From contig NZ_LT629794.1 in NCBI RefSeq assembly GCF_900106075.1, forward strand, positions 496,001 to 560,000: a stretch of 64,000 nucleotides of DNA. Reading direction: 5' to 3'. The notes under the pieces are model-generated. The model worked only from the letters and a program-made list of their open reading frames with translations, did no database searches and was not told where the DNA came from. This document shows positions 42,879 to 52,945 of the stretch, in pieces; the first letter of the stretch is position 1, and each line of letters begins with the position of its first letter. Both the position numbers and the translations under genes were made by a program. Source of the DNA: Polaribacter sp. Hel1_33_78. Lineage in GTDB: Bacteria > Bacteroidota > Bacteroidia > Flavobacteriales > Flavobacteriaceae.

Positions 42879-45800
42879 ATGAACAAACTAACGGCATTAT
42901 TTTTAAAATTAATACTTATTATTACCCTTTTTTGTCCTACTATCTCTTTCTCTCAAACCACAATAGTATCAGGAGAAGTTATAGATAGCTCTGGAAATCT
43001 CCTCCCTGGAGTTTCAGTATTAGTAGAAGGAACGACTAATGGAACTACAACAGATTTTGATGGTAAATATGTTCTTAATATTAAGACTCCAAATGCAACG
43101 CTATTATTTGCCTATTTAGGATTTGAAAAACAAAAGATAAAGGTTTTAACAAATAAGATAATCAATGTAATCTTAAAAGAAAGTTTAGATCAATTAGATG
43201 AAATTCAGGTTGTTGCATTTTCAAAACAAAAGAAAAACAGTGTTATTGGTTCCATTACTACATTAAAAGCTGCAGAATTAAAACAACCAACTTCTAATAT
43301 AACAAATGCATTGGCAGGTAAAATATCTGGTTTAATTTCTTATCAAAGATCTGGAGAGCCAGGAGCTGATAACGCCGCTTTTTTTATTAGAGGTGTAACG
43401 ACATTTGGGTTTAATAATAGTCCTTTAATTTTATTAGATGGACTGCAAATAACTGCCTCAGATTTAGCACGTTTAGAACCCGATAATATTGCCTCTTTTT
43501 CAATTATGAAAGATGCAACAGCTACGTCCTTGTATGGAGCAAGAGGTGCAAATGGTGTCGTTTTAGTAACTACAAAGGAAGGAAAAAAGGGAAAGGCGAA
43601 AGTATCTGTGCGGTATGAAAGTTCATTATCAAGTCCTTCTAAAATAAATAGTTTTTTAGGAGCTGTAGATTATATGGAGTTGTATAACAGAGCGCAGAGA
43701 TCTAGAGATCAGTCTGCAACCTTATTATATTCAAAGCAAAAAATAGAAGGAACAAGAAATGGTCTTAATCCAAATATTTATCCGGATGTAGATTGGTATA
43801 ATGAATTATTTAAAGATTTTGCCCTCAATAAAAGATTGAATGTAAATATCAATGGAGGTGGAGAAGTTGCTCAATATTATTTATCGGTTACAAGTGCAAA
43901 TGAAACAGGGTTGTTAAAAGTAGACCCTCTAAATAATTTTAATAATAATATTGATATTAATAGATCTAATTTAAGAGCGAATATTAATATCAATTTAACT
44001 AAAACAACGAAAGTTTCTGCTAAATTTTATTCATTATTCGAGCGCTATAACGGACCTATTATAGGTGCTTCAGATATTTTTTATCAAGTAGCACAAGCAA
44101 ATCCAGCGAATTTCCCAAAAGCTTATGAACCAGATGAAGCAACTGCGAACTTCAACCATATTCTTTTTGGAAATAAAGGTAATGGTAGTTTTGCAAACCC
44201 ATATGCAGAAAGTGTAAGAGGTTATAAAGATCGTTTTGCAAATACAACATTAGCTCAATTTCAAATTAAACAGGATTTAAGTTTTATTACAGAGGGCTTA
44301 AAGTTAAGAGCTATGGCTTCTGTAAGAACATTTACAGAGAATCAAAACGAACGTAGTTTTACACCTTTTTACTATGGCGCGAATGAAACGCTAACGCCAC
44401 AAGGAGTTGTAAATGAACTTTATCAAATTCAAGAAGGTACAGAGTTTTTAAATAACCCTACAGTGAATAACTACGGTAATAGTAATTTTTATTATGAAGC
44501 TGTTTTAGAATACAACAGCACCATCAAAGAGAAACATGAAGTAGGTGGTTTATTGGTAAGTTATTTTCAGGAAGCTTTAAATACAATAGGCGGTAATACT
44601 GCTTTTTCCACATTACCATCCAGAAATATGGGTATATCCGGAAGAACTTCTTATAGTTATGATAGTCGATATTTTGGTGAATTTAATTTTGGATATAATG
44701 GATCAGAAAAATTTGCCGAAAAGAATAGATTTGGGTTTTTCCCTTCTGTAGGATTAGGTTGGATAGTTTCTAATGAAGCTTATTTTGAGAAAAATATTCC
44801 ATCTATTAATTTATTAAAATTAAAATATACGTATGGTTTAGTTGGTAATGATGGTATTTCAGGCCCAAGTGATCGTTTTTTTTATCTATCTGACGTAAAT
44901 CTCAATAATGGAGGAACGGGATATTCTTTTGGCTCAAATTATAACAACTATTATAATGGATATATTATTAATAGGTATGCAAATGAAAGTGTTACTTGGG
45001 AGGTTGCCACAAAATCTAATATAGGTTTAGAATTAGGACTATTTAATAAATTAAATTTACAAGCAGATTATTTTACAGAACATCGTAAAGATATCTATAT
45101 GGAACGTCAGTATATTCCAGAAACTGCTGGTTTAACAACCACAATTAGCAGTAATATAGGAGAAGTTAAAACAAAAGGAGTTGATTTATCTATTGATTAT
45201 AATCATGCTTTTAACAGTGATTTTTATATAACTGCTAGAGGTAATTTTACGTATTCAACAAACGAGATACTAGTAAATGGAGAGCCAGAATTTCAAAATG
45301 AAAACTTGAGTAGAATTGGACATCCTGTTAATCAACAATGGGGTTACATCGCCGAACGGTTGTTTGTAGACGAGGAAGATATCAATAATTCTCCTGAGCA
45401 ATTTAATGGATTTTCAACCACAAACTCTTATCTGCCTGGAGACATAAAATATACAGATATAAATCAAGATGGGGTTGTAAACGAATTAGATCAAGCACCT
45501 ATAGGTAAGCCAAATGTACCTGAAATTGTTTATGGATTTGGGGTATCTGCGGTCTATAAGAATTTCGATCTTTCAATATTTATGCAAGGTTCTGCAAGAT
45601 CGTCGTTTTTTATAAATCCTAATGATATTTCTCCTTTTGTAAATGAAAGAAACGCATTGAGTATTATTGCTGACAATCACTGGTCAGAAAACAATCCTGA
45701 CCCCAATGCTTTTTGGCCTCGATTATCAACTTATGAGATAGAAAACAATCAAAAACCATCTACTTGGTGGCTAAGAGATGGTGATTTTTTAAGATTAAAA

Positions 45801-45995
45801 AGTGTAGAATTTGGTTTTACAATCCCAGAAACTACAGGAAAAATTTTCGCAAATGCCAAAACAAGAATCTATATTACAGGGTTAAATTTACTGCATTTCT
45901 CAAAATTCGATTTATGGGATCCAGAATCGGCAGGAAATGGTTTAGGGTATCCACCTCAAAGAGTTATTAATATTGGGGCTCAAGTAAAATTTTAA
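42879..45995 (+). CDS. SusC/RagA-type TonB-dependent outer-membrane transporter
   Basis: 1038 aa. Signal peptide, then a carboxypeptidase-regulatory-like domain (VSGEVIDSSGNLLPGVSVLV), a plug domain (ALAGKISGLISYQRSGEPGA, FFIRGVTTFGFNNSPLILLDG, TSLYGARGANGVVLVTTKEG), and a long beta-barrel ending in GYPPQRVINIGAQVKF with a terminal Phe. It would import oligosaccharides with TonB energy, working as a complex with the SusD-like protein encoded 10 bp downstream. The neighbouring hydrolases indicate beta-1,3/1,6-glucan fragments as cargo. Confidence 0.96.
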   Translation: MNKLTALFLKLILIITLFCPTISFSQTTIVSGEVIDSSGNLLPGVSVLVEGTTNGTTTDFDGKYVLNIKTPNATLLFAYLGFEKQKIKVLTNKIINVILKESLDQLDEIQVVAFSKQKKNSVIGSITTLKAAELKQPTSNITNALAGKISGLISYQRSGEPGADNAAFFIRGVTTFGFNNSPLILLDGLQITASDLARLEPDNIASFSIMKDATATSLYGARGANGVVLVTTKEGKKGKAKVSVRYESSLSSPSKINSFLGAVDYMELYNRAQRSRDQSATLLYSKQKIEGTRNGLNPNIYPDVDWYNELFKDFALNKRLNVNINGGGEVAQYYLSVTSANETGLLKVDPLNNFNNNIDINRSNLRANININLTKTTKVSAKFYSLFERYNGPIIGASDIFYQVAQANPANFPKAYEPDEATANFNHILFGNKGNGSFANPYAESVRGYKDRFANTTLAQFQIKQDLSFITEGLKLRAMASVRTFTENQNERSFTPFYYGANETLTPQGVVNELYQIQEGTEFLNNPTVNNYGNSNFYYEAVLEYNSTIKEKHEVGGLLVSYFQEALNTIGGNTAFSTLPSRNMGISGRTSYSYDSRYFGEFNFGYNGSEKFAEKNRFGFFPSVGLGWIVSNEAYFEKNIPSINLLKLKYTYGLVGNDGISGPSDRFFYLSDVNLNNGGTGYSFGSNYNNYYNGYIINRYANESVTWEVATKSNIGLELGLFNKLNLQADYFTEHRKDIYMERQYIPETAGLTTTISSNIGEVKTKGVDLSIDYNHAFNSDFYITARGNFTYSTNEILVNGEPEFQNENLSRIGHPVNQQWGYIAERLFVDEEDINNSPEQFNGFSTTNSYLPGDIKYTDINQDGVVNELDQAPIGKPNVPEIVYGFGVSAVYKNFDLSIFMQGSARSSFFINPNDISPFVNERNALSIIADNHWSENNPDPNAFWPRLSTYEIENNQKPSTWWLRDGDFLRLKSVEFGFTIPETTGKIFANAKTRIYITGLNLLHFSKFDLWDPESAGNGLGYPPQRVINIGAQVKF

Positions 45996-46005
45996 AAAGT
46001 AAAAA

Positions 46006-47925
46006 ATGAATTTAAAAAACAAATTTTTAGCAATTATTTTATGTAGTGCATCACTATTTATAAGCTGCGAAGATTATTTAGATATTGTGCCAGATGGAAC
46101 GCAAGAGTTAAGTTTACTTTTTAATAGAAAAGAAACAGCTTATAATGCTTTAGCAAATTGTTATAGTTATTTACCGCAAAATGATGGTACATATGCAAGT
46201 TATGTTTTACTAAGTGATGAATTAGCAGTGCCAATTCCTAAAGAACCGAACGCTATTAAATTAATGAAAGGCCAACAAAATGTTTCTTCACCAATAATGG
46301 GTTATTGGTCTGGTTTTTCTGCAATAGGAAGAGGGCAAGGTTCTTTGTGGGAAGGAATACGAAGTTGTAACACGCTAGTTGAAAATATCGATTTAGTGGT
46401 TGACATGACTCAGGAAGAGAAAAATCAGTGGAAAGCTGAAGTGATATTTTTGAAGGCGTATTATCATTTTTTATTAGTTAGTAATTACGGACCAATTCCA
46501 ATTGTTGATGAGAATTTGCCAATTTCTGCTTCAGACGAAGCTGTGCGATTAGATAGAAAAACGGTTGATGAATGTTTTAGTTATATAATTGAAACAATTG
46601 ACGCTGCTATTGTTGATTTACCTGAGAGAATTATTGGAAATAATGATATCGGAAGAATAGATCAGGTAATTGCTAAATCTATTAAAGCAAAAGCGTTGTT
46701 GTATAGTGCAAGTCCATTATTTAATGGTAATACTTCTTTATATGGAAGTTTTGTAAATGTGAATGGAGAGCATTTTTTCAATCAAAATAAAGATGATTCT
46801 AAATGGGAATTAGCAGCTGAATCAGCAAAAGAAGCTTTAGATGCTGCAATTACTCAAGGTGCTAGTATGTATTATTATACAGAAACACCTCCACTTTTTG
46901 ATACGAATAATTTTCAATTTGAGTTGGTAAGAGATCAGTATAATAATCGTTTTGCAATTACAGATCCTTGGAATTCTGAATTAATTTGGGGAAATTCTAG
47001 TCCTGTAACAAACGGACAATATTGGCAGATTCAGTCACCAGCATTAATGAAAGACCCAACATCTTCTTCTGTAGAAGCTTCTTGGCAATGGCTAGCGCCA
47101 AGTTTAAGAATGGTAGAAACCTATTACACTAAAAATGGATTGCCGATTAACGAAGATTTATCTTTTGAATATGTTGATCGATACAACACAACCACCATAG
47201 CTTTTAATCAACGTTTTTATGCCCAATTTGCAAATAGAACTGCAAAACTAAACTTAAATAGAGAGCCTCGTTTTTATGCATCTTTAGGATTTGATAGAGG
47301 ATTGAACAGAACCTGGGGAAGTCTTTGGAATCTTAAAATGCGCGAAGGAGAGCTGCATGGCAGAGTTGCAAACACAGGAGACTATTTAGTAACAGGGTAT
47401 GCACTTAAAAAGCTAGTGCATCAAGATTCTGAAGGAGATGCATATAATAAAGCAATTACGTATCCTTGGCCAATGATGCGATTAAGTGAGTTGTATTTAA
47501 ATTATGCAGAAGCTTTAAATGAATTTAGTGGACCTTCTATGGAAGTCTATGAAGCTTTAAATAAAATTAGAGAACGCGCAGGAATACCAACGGTGCAAGA
47601 TGCTTGGAGCAATGCAACTTTTGCCGCAACACCAAATAAGCACACGAGTAAAGAAGGTTTAAGAGAAATTATTCAACAAGAAAGAATGATAGAGTTGGCT
47701 TTTGAAGGTCACAGATATTACGATGTTAGAAGATGGAAATTAGCAGAAAAGTATTTTACAACCCCAATTAAAGGATGGTCTGTAGATGAAGAAACAGAGG
47801 CTAATTATTATCAAATTAAGGATGTAAGTCAACGATCCTTTAATTCACCTAGAGATTATTTACAACCTATAAGTTTTACAGAGTTGTCTAGGAACCCTAA
47901 TTTAATCCAAAATCCAGGTTGGTAA
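46006..47925 (+). CDS. SusD/RagB-type surface glycan-binding lipoprotein
   Basis: 639 aa. Lipoprotein signal (AIILCSASLFISCEDYLD), then typical SusD helices: LFNRKETAYNALANCYSYLP, WKAEVIFLKAYYHFLLVSNYGPIPIV, and the C-terminal block MMRLSELYLNYAEALNEFS, ALNKIRERAGIP, IIQQERMIELAFEGHRYYDVRRWK. It forms the lid of the SusC transporter and binds glycan. It starts 10 bp after susC; the next gene follows after 14 bp. Confidence 0.96.
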   Translation: MNLKNKFLAIILCSASLFISCEDYLDIVPDGTQELSLLFNRKETAYNALANCYSYLPQNDGTYASYVLLSDELAVPIPKEPNAIKLMKGQQNVSSPIMGYWSGFSAIGRGQGSLWEGIRSCNTLVENIDLVVDMTQEEKNQWKAEVIFLKAYYHFLLVSNYGPIPIVDENLPISASDEAVRLDRKTVDECFSYIIETIDAAIVDLPERIIGNNDIGRIDQVIAKSIKAKALLYSASPLFNGNTSLYGSFVNVNGEHFFNQNKDDSKWELAAESAKEALDAAITQGASMYYYTETPPLFDTNNFQFELVRDQYNNRFAITDPWNSELIWGNSSPVTNGQYWQIQSPALMKDPTSSSVEASWQWLAPSLRMVETYYTKNGLPINEDLSFEYVDRYNTTTIAFNQRFYAQFANRTAKLNLNREPRFYASLGFDRGLNRTWGSLWNLKMREGELHGRVANTGDYLVTGYALKKLVHQDSEGDAYNKAITYPWPMMRLSELYLNYAEALNEFSGPSMEVYEALNKIRERAGIPTVQDAWSNATFAATPNKHTSKEGLREIIQQERMIELAFEGHRYYDVRRWKLAEKYFTTPIKGWSVDEETEANYYQIKDVSQRSFNSPRDYLQPISFTELSRNPNLIQNPGW

Positions 47926-47939
47926 AAAAATATATCATT

Positions 47940-49139
47940 ATGAAAAAACAAATAAACAAAGTACTGCTTTTTTCAATCTTTATTTTAGCTACACTTATTG
48001 CTTGCTCTAATAATGAGGATTTTGACACAACACCTCCAGGAATACTATCTAATATTTCTGTAACGCCAACAAATGGCGGAGGAATCATAAATTATTCACT
48101 TCCTTCTGATGACGATATATTGTATGTGAAAGCGGTATATTTTAATTCACAAGATGAAGAGGTTTTTAGAGTTTCTAGCAAGTATAATACTTTTTTAGAG
48201 GTAAACGGATTAAACCAAACTTCGGCTGTTAAAGTGAAATTATATGTGGTAGATGAAAGTGAAAATAGATCAGAGACTGTAGAAATTGATTTCATCCCAC
48301 TAAAGTCCTTTATTTTTTTAGTGCAAGAGAGTATCGCAATAAATCCAGATTTAGGAGGTGTAAAAATTACGTGGGATAACATTGCTTCAAAAACAGTTTT
48401 TGTTTACGTGCATATTTTGGATGGAGCAAATGAAACCATTAGAATATTATCATCAAACAACGCACAAGAAAGTATTTTTATCAGAGGTTTAGCCTCTTCA
48501 GAACTGGCATTTTCTACGAAAGTTGAAGATTTTGATGGTAACATCACGGAACTAGAAGAAAAAGGAAAATACACTCCTTTATTTGAAGAGAAAATTGATA
48601 AGTCGACTTGGACTTTAGTAAGTGGACAATCTATAAATGGAGATGCTTATGAAGGAAGAACCGTAAACTTTTGGGATGATGTTGTAGATACTGTTGAAAC
48701 GGATGCAGATAATAGCTATTTTATTGCTACCAGAGAGAATAATGGAGGAAGTTTAAATTTTCCTTTAGACATTGTTATCGATTTTAATAAGAATGTTAAA
48801 ATTCAACGGTTTAAAGTTTGGCAAAGAGCTTTTTGGTATAATGGAGGTGGTATTACATATCATTATCAAGAAGAAAATATAAAGTCTTTTAATCTATATG
48901 CTAGTTCAGATTCTCAAACTTGGAATTTACTTGGGCAATTTGATATTGGTGATCCAAGAGATGCTTCAGGAAATATACCAACAGCAGCTTTTCAAGAAGC
49001 AATAGATGGTCACGAATTTAGTTTAGCAAATACGTCAGAAGAATTTAGATACCTCAAATTCGAGATTACGTCTAATTATGGGAGCACTCAAATAACGGTA
49101 GGTTCTGAAATCACCTTATTCGGTTTAGATAATTTATAA
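47940..49139 (+). CDS. SusE-position glycan-binding lipoprotein (DUF4959/DUF5000-like)
   Basis: About 399 aa from ATG 47940; the TTG at 47919 overlaps susD. Lipoprotein signal LLFSIFILATLIACSNNEDF, then two fibronectin-like modules (PPGILSNISVTPTNGGGIIN and PDLGGVKITWDNIASKTVFV) and a C-terminal F5/8-type discoidin-like domain (SINGDAYEGRTVNFWDDVVD, FNLYASSDSQTWNLLGQF, FRYLKFEITSNYGSTQITVG). This order matches DUF4959-DUF5126-DUF5000 proteins that follow susCD in many utilisation loci. It would display glucan binding at the cell surface. Confidence 0.82.
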   Translation: MKKQINKVLLFSIFILATLIACSNNEDFDTTPPGILSNISVTPTNGGGIINYSLPSDDDILYVKAVYFNSQDEEVFRVSSKYNTFLEVNGLNQTSAVKVKLYVVDESENRSETVEIDFIPLKSFIFLVQESIAINPDLGGVKITWDNIASKTVFVYVHILDGANETIRILSSNNAQESIFIRGLASSELAFSTKVEDFDGNITELEEKGKYTPLFEEKIDKSTWTLVSGQSINGDAYEGRTVNFWDDVVDTVETDADNSYFIATRENNGGSLNFPLDIVIDFNKNVKIQRFKVWQRAFWYNGGGITYHYQEENIKSFNLYASSDSQTWNLLGQFDIGDPRDASGNIPTAAFQEAIDGHEFSLANTSEEFRYLKFEITSNYGSTQITVGSEITLFGLDNL

Positions 49140-49159
49140 ATAAAGGGTTAATAATTTTT

Positions 49160-51850
49160 ATGAAAAAATATTTTATATATATATTTCTTGTTCTAGCTAT
49201 CTCTGCAAATTCTCAAGGGTTAAGAACTTTAGGTAAAAAAATAGTCAACTTAAACTCAGAAGAGGTTTTATTAAAAGGAGTTGGTTTAGGTGGCTGGATG
49301 TTGCAAGAAGGGTATATGATGAATTCTTCTGGAGCAGCAGACACGCAACACGAGTTTATACAGAAACTAACAACGCTAATTGGCGCAGATAAAACAGCAG
49401 AATTTTACACGAATTGGCGAAATAATTTTGTTACAAAACAAGATGTAGATTCCATAGCGAAATTGGGCTATAATAGCATTCGATTACCAATGCACTACAA
49501 CTTATTTACATTACCCATAGAAGAGGAGCCTGTTGAGGGTGAAAACACGTGGTTAAATACCGGTTTTGAAATGGTTGATGAGCTGTTAACTTGGTGTGAA
49601 TCTAATCAAATTTATTTGATCCTAGATTTACATGCTGCTCCTGGTGGCCAAGGAAAAGATGCAGCGATCTCTGATTATGACGATACAAAACCTTCTTTAT
49701 GGGAAAGCGAATTTAATAAAAGTAAAACAGTTGCTTTATGGGGGAAACTGGCGGAACGTTACACAGACAAACAATGGATTGGTGGTTATGATCTGTTAAA
49801 CGAAGTAAACTGGCCTTTAGGAACAAATGTACTTCGTGATTTGTATGTTAGAATTACCAATGAAATTAGAGCAGTAGATGCTAATCATATTCTTTTTATT
49901 GAAGGAAATGGATTTGCGAATGACTTTTCTGGTTTAACGCCACCATGGGATTCGAATATGGTCTACAGTCCACATAAATATTGGACGTATAACGATACTG
50001 CTTCTATGCAATGGGTGTTAGATATAAGAGAACAACACAATGTGCCGCTTTGGCTTGGGGAATCTGGGGAGAACTCTAATGCTTGGTTTACAGAGGCTAT
50101 AAACCTGTTTGAAGATAACAATATTGGTTGGGCTTGGTGGCCCTGGAAGAGAATTGAAACGATTACTTGCCCTTATTCTATTAATTCGAACTCCAATTAT
50201 GAAGCTATTATAAATTATTGGAAAGGGGAAGGACCTCAACCTTCTGTGGATGAAGCTGTGCAGGGTTTAAGTCAATTAACAACAGATTTATTGTTAGATA
50301 ATAACGTGTATTATAAAGATGTTGTAGATGCAGTTTTAAGACAACCTCAAGATGAAACTCATATTCCTTATGCCAATCATACCTTACCAGGAATTGTTTA
50401 TTTGTCTGATTATGATTTGGGAACTAATGGTATTGCTTATTATGATGTTGATTATGCAAACTACACGTTGTCTACAGGTGAAGATTATCAGCCATGGAAT
50501 TCTGGTTGGAACTATAGAAATGATGGTGTAGACATTCAAACAAATTCAGATAATATAAACAGCAATGGTTATCATATTGGGTATACGAAAAATAAAGAAT
50601 GGTTAAAATATACTGTTGAAGTTACAGAAACAGGTTTCTATAATATTAATTTTAGATATGCGACAACGCAATCTGGAGCAAAAGTAAAACTCTTTGTAAA
50701 TGATGTTGATATTGTAGGAAATGTAAATTTAGGGAATAGTGGAGGTTGGAGCAATTTTGTAAATCACTATATAGAAAATGCATATTTAGAAGCTGGAAAT
50801 CAGGTTTTAAAAGTTCAAGTTGATGGAAATTCAGAATTTAACATGAGTAGTATTGAGTTTTTAAAATCAACAGATGCAATTCCGGATTTTGAAGTATTAA
50901 GCGCGAGTACGAATGCTGATGAAAAATCAATAAAGATTGTTTTAAATCATCCAATAAACCAAACAGACTTAACAAATAGTTTGTTTGAAATAATGGTAAA
51001 TAATAATTCTAGAACGATAGAATCAGCAGAAATAGATGCTTCAACGACTAGGTTTGTAAAAATAAATTTAGCAGATTATTTGTTTTATCAAGATGAAATA
51101 AAAGTAAGTTATAACGGTACTATTATCACATCAATATACAACTCAAATTTAGATGTATTTGAAAATCTAACTGTCAACAATAATTTAATAGCTAGACTAT
51201 TAGTGCCAGGAAAAATACAAGCCGAAGAGTTCACCAATCAAGTTGGACTGCAAACAGAAAATACAACGGATATTGGAACAGGACAAAATATTGGTTATAC
51301 AGATATTGGTGATTATGCAGAGTATTTAATTTATATTTCTGACAGGGGTAATTATAATCTAAATGTGCGAACAGCCGCGCAATCTAATGCAGGAAAAATT
51401 GAATTTAAATTAATTAATAATGTAACAACTAAAAGTATCTCTCAAATAGATTTGCCAGTTACAGGTGGTTGGCAATCTTGGCAAACAACATCTACAAAAA
51501 CCGTTTTAGACGCAGGGGTTTATACTTTAAAAATGGAGGTTTTAAAAGCTGGTTTTAATATGAACTGGTTTGAATTCGAATTTGTAAATAGTTTAAGTCT
51601 TGATAGAGCAAAAAATAATAAGGTAGTAGTTTTTCCAAATCCTATTTCAGCGAGGTTTTATGTAAAATTAAATAACCAACAAAATATTAAGAAGCTAAAG
51701 ATTATTGATGTGAATGGACGTTTGGTGCAAAAGTTAAAACCTAATTTAATAAACAATGTTTATAATTTATCTAATTTAAATTCTGGGATTTATTTTCTAA
51801 TTTTAGAGACGGATCAAGGAAGTTTTCAAAAGAAACTAATAAAAAATTAA
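49160..51850 (+). CDS. Secreted GH5-type glycoside hydrolase with two CBM6-like domains and T9SS tail
   Basis: 896 aa. Signal peptide, then a TIM-barrel of GH5 type (about residues 20-370) with VGLGGWMLQEGYM, IRLPMHYNLF, LDLHAAPGGQGKD, acid/base Glu215 in LLNEVNWP and nucleophile Glu301 in LWLGESGENS. Two CBM6-like modules follow (about 420-570 and 690-800; YTKNKEWLKYTVEVTETGFY and GYTDIGDYAEYLIYISDRGN), then a type IX sorting tail (VVVFPNPISARFYVKLNNQQ). The similarity to exo-beta-1,3-glucanases and the GH16/GH30 partners suggest glucan hydrolysis; linkage is not proven. Confidence 0.85.
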   Translation: MKKYFIYIFLVLAISANSQGLRTLGKKIVNLNSEEVLLKGVGLGGWMLQEGYMMNSSGAADTQHEFIQKLTTLIGADKTAEFYTNWRNNFVTKQDVDSIAKLGYNSIRLPMHYNLFTLPIEEEPVEGENTWLNTGFEMVDELLTWCESNQIYLILDLHAAPGGQGKDAAISDYDDTKPSLWESEFNKSKTVALWGKLAERYTDKQWIGGYDLLNEVNWPLGTNVLRDLYVRITNEIRAVDANHILFIEGNGFANDFSGLTPPWDSNMVYSPHKYWTYNDTASMQWVLDIREQHNVPLWLGESGENSNAWFTEAINLFEDNNIGWAWWPWKRIETITCPYSINSNSNYEAIINYWKGEGPQPSVDEAVQGLSQLTTDLLLDNNVYYKDVVDAVLRQPQDETHIPYANHTLPGIVYLSDYDLGTNGIAYYDVDYANYTLSTGEDYQPWNSGWNYRNDGVDIQTNSDNINSNGYHIGYTKNKEWLKYTVEVTETGFYNINFRYATTQSGAKVKLFVNDVDIVGNVNLGNSGGWSNFVNHYIENAYLEAGNQVLKVQVDGNSEFNMSSIEFLKSTDAIPDFEVLSASTNADEKSIKIVLNHPINQTDLTNSLFEIMVNNNSRTIESAEIDASTTRFVKINLADYLFYQDEIKVSYNGTIITSIYNSNLDVFENLTVNNNLIARLLVPGKIQAEEFTNQVGLQTENTTDIGTGQNIGYTDIGDYAEYLIYISDRGNYNLNVRTAAQSNAGKIEFKLINNVTTKSISQIDLPVTGGWQSWQTTSTKTVLDAGVYTLKMEVLKAGFNMNWFEFEFVNSLSLDRAKNNKVVVFPNPISARFYVKLNNQQNIKKLKIIDVNGRLVQKLKPNLINNVYNLSNLNSGIYFLILETDQGSFQKKLIKN

Positions 51851-52017
51851 ACAGACAATTACTGGAAGAAAATACCTAATTCTTTTACCATTCTGTATTT
51901 AAGTTTATCACTTCCTTTTGAGATATCTAAAAGAATCAGCAGAGTATAGAAGAGGATACAGTTTTTTTAGGAAAACATAAATCAAAATATTTAAAATAAT
52001 TCAATTAAACAGATCAA

Positions 52018-52893
52018 ATGAAAAATAGATATTTCTACTACATACTAAGTTTCTTTGCAATAGGGATTCTTACAATATCTTGTAAAATAAAAGATAAAAA
52101 AGACCCAATAAAAATAGTAGGGTCTAATGTTTGGGAATTAGATTTCTTGGATAATTTTGATGTTTTTAATACCGAAAATTGGCAAGACCAGCGTATTTGG
52201 GTAAATAACGAAACACATTGTTATGTTCCTGATAATGAATTCGGAACTAGAGAAGTTAGTGATGGCTCCTTAAAGTTAAAGGTTATAAATATTGGCACAA
52301 AACGTCCTTGCGATAATTTTGACAAACATGGAAAACAACATCCAGAAACCCAATATGTGGCGGGTAGAGTAGTATCAAAAAATAAAAAAGAATTTATAAA
52401 GGGAAAATGGACAGCAAGATTAAAGCTTGAGAGCAATGGAGAACCAAGTATGTTTCCTGCTTGGTGGATTCTTGGTGCGCAGAATAACGAATCCCCAATT
52501 CAAGAAGCTGATGAAAACATTTGCTGGCCTTTAACCGGTTCTGGTGAGATCGATATTTTTGAACATCATGGAGATCATCAGAAAAATCATTTCACAGCTG
52601 GAGCTATTAAAAATTTAGGAGAATGTGATAAAGGTGATTGGTGGAGTTTACGCAAAGGATTTGATGTTACTTTAAATGATTATCACGAATATTCTGTAGA
52701 GTGGGAGGGTAGTGATCTCGTTTATAGAGTTGATGATACAGAAATATACCGAAATATTGGAGAGGGGGATACTTACCCCGAAAAGATGTTTGCTATCTTA
52801 AACTTCGCCAAAATCACAGATGCACCCATGAAAGGGGAATGGGTTTTAGAAGTTGATTGGGTAAAACATGAATTTCGAAAATTATTAGATTAA
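52018..52893 (+). CDS. GH16 endo-beta-glucanase (laminarinase-like) lipoprotein
   Basis: 291 aa. Lipoprotein signal FFAIGILTISCKIKD. The GH16 beta-jelly-roll has WELDFLDNFDVFNTENWQDQ, VAGRVVSKNKKEFIKGKWTARLK, AWWILGAQ and the catalytic motif GEIDIFEHHG (Glu177, Asp179, Glu182, the E-x-D-x-x-E type). YHEYSVEWEGSDLVYRVDD and MKGEWVLEVDWVKH are also typical of beta-1,3-glucanases. It would cut laminarin into oligosaccharides at the cell surface for SusCD. Confidence 0.9.
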   Translation: MKNRYFYYILSFFAIGILTISCKIKDKKDPIKIVGSNVWELDFLDNFDVFNTENWQDQRIWVNNETHCYVPDNEFGTREVSDGSLKLKVINIGTKRPCDNFDKHGKQHPETQYVAGRVVSKNKKEFIKGKWTARLKLESNGEPSMFPAWWILGAQNNESPIQEADENICWPLTGSGEIDIFEHHGDHQKNHFTAGAIKNLGECDKGDWWSLRKGFDVTLNDYHEYSVEWEGSDLVYRVDDTEIYRNIGEGDTYPEKMFAILNFAKITDAPMKGEWVLEVDWVKHEFRKLLD

Positions 52894-52945
52894 TCTTATT
52901 TAAATATTATATTTGAAAAATCATCTATCTCTAATTTTTATAAAC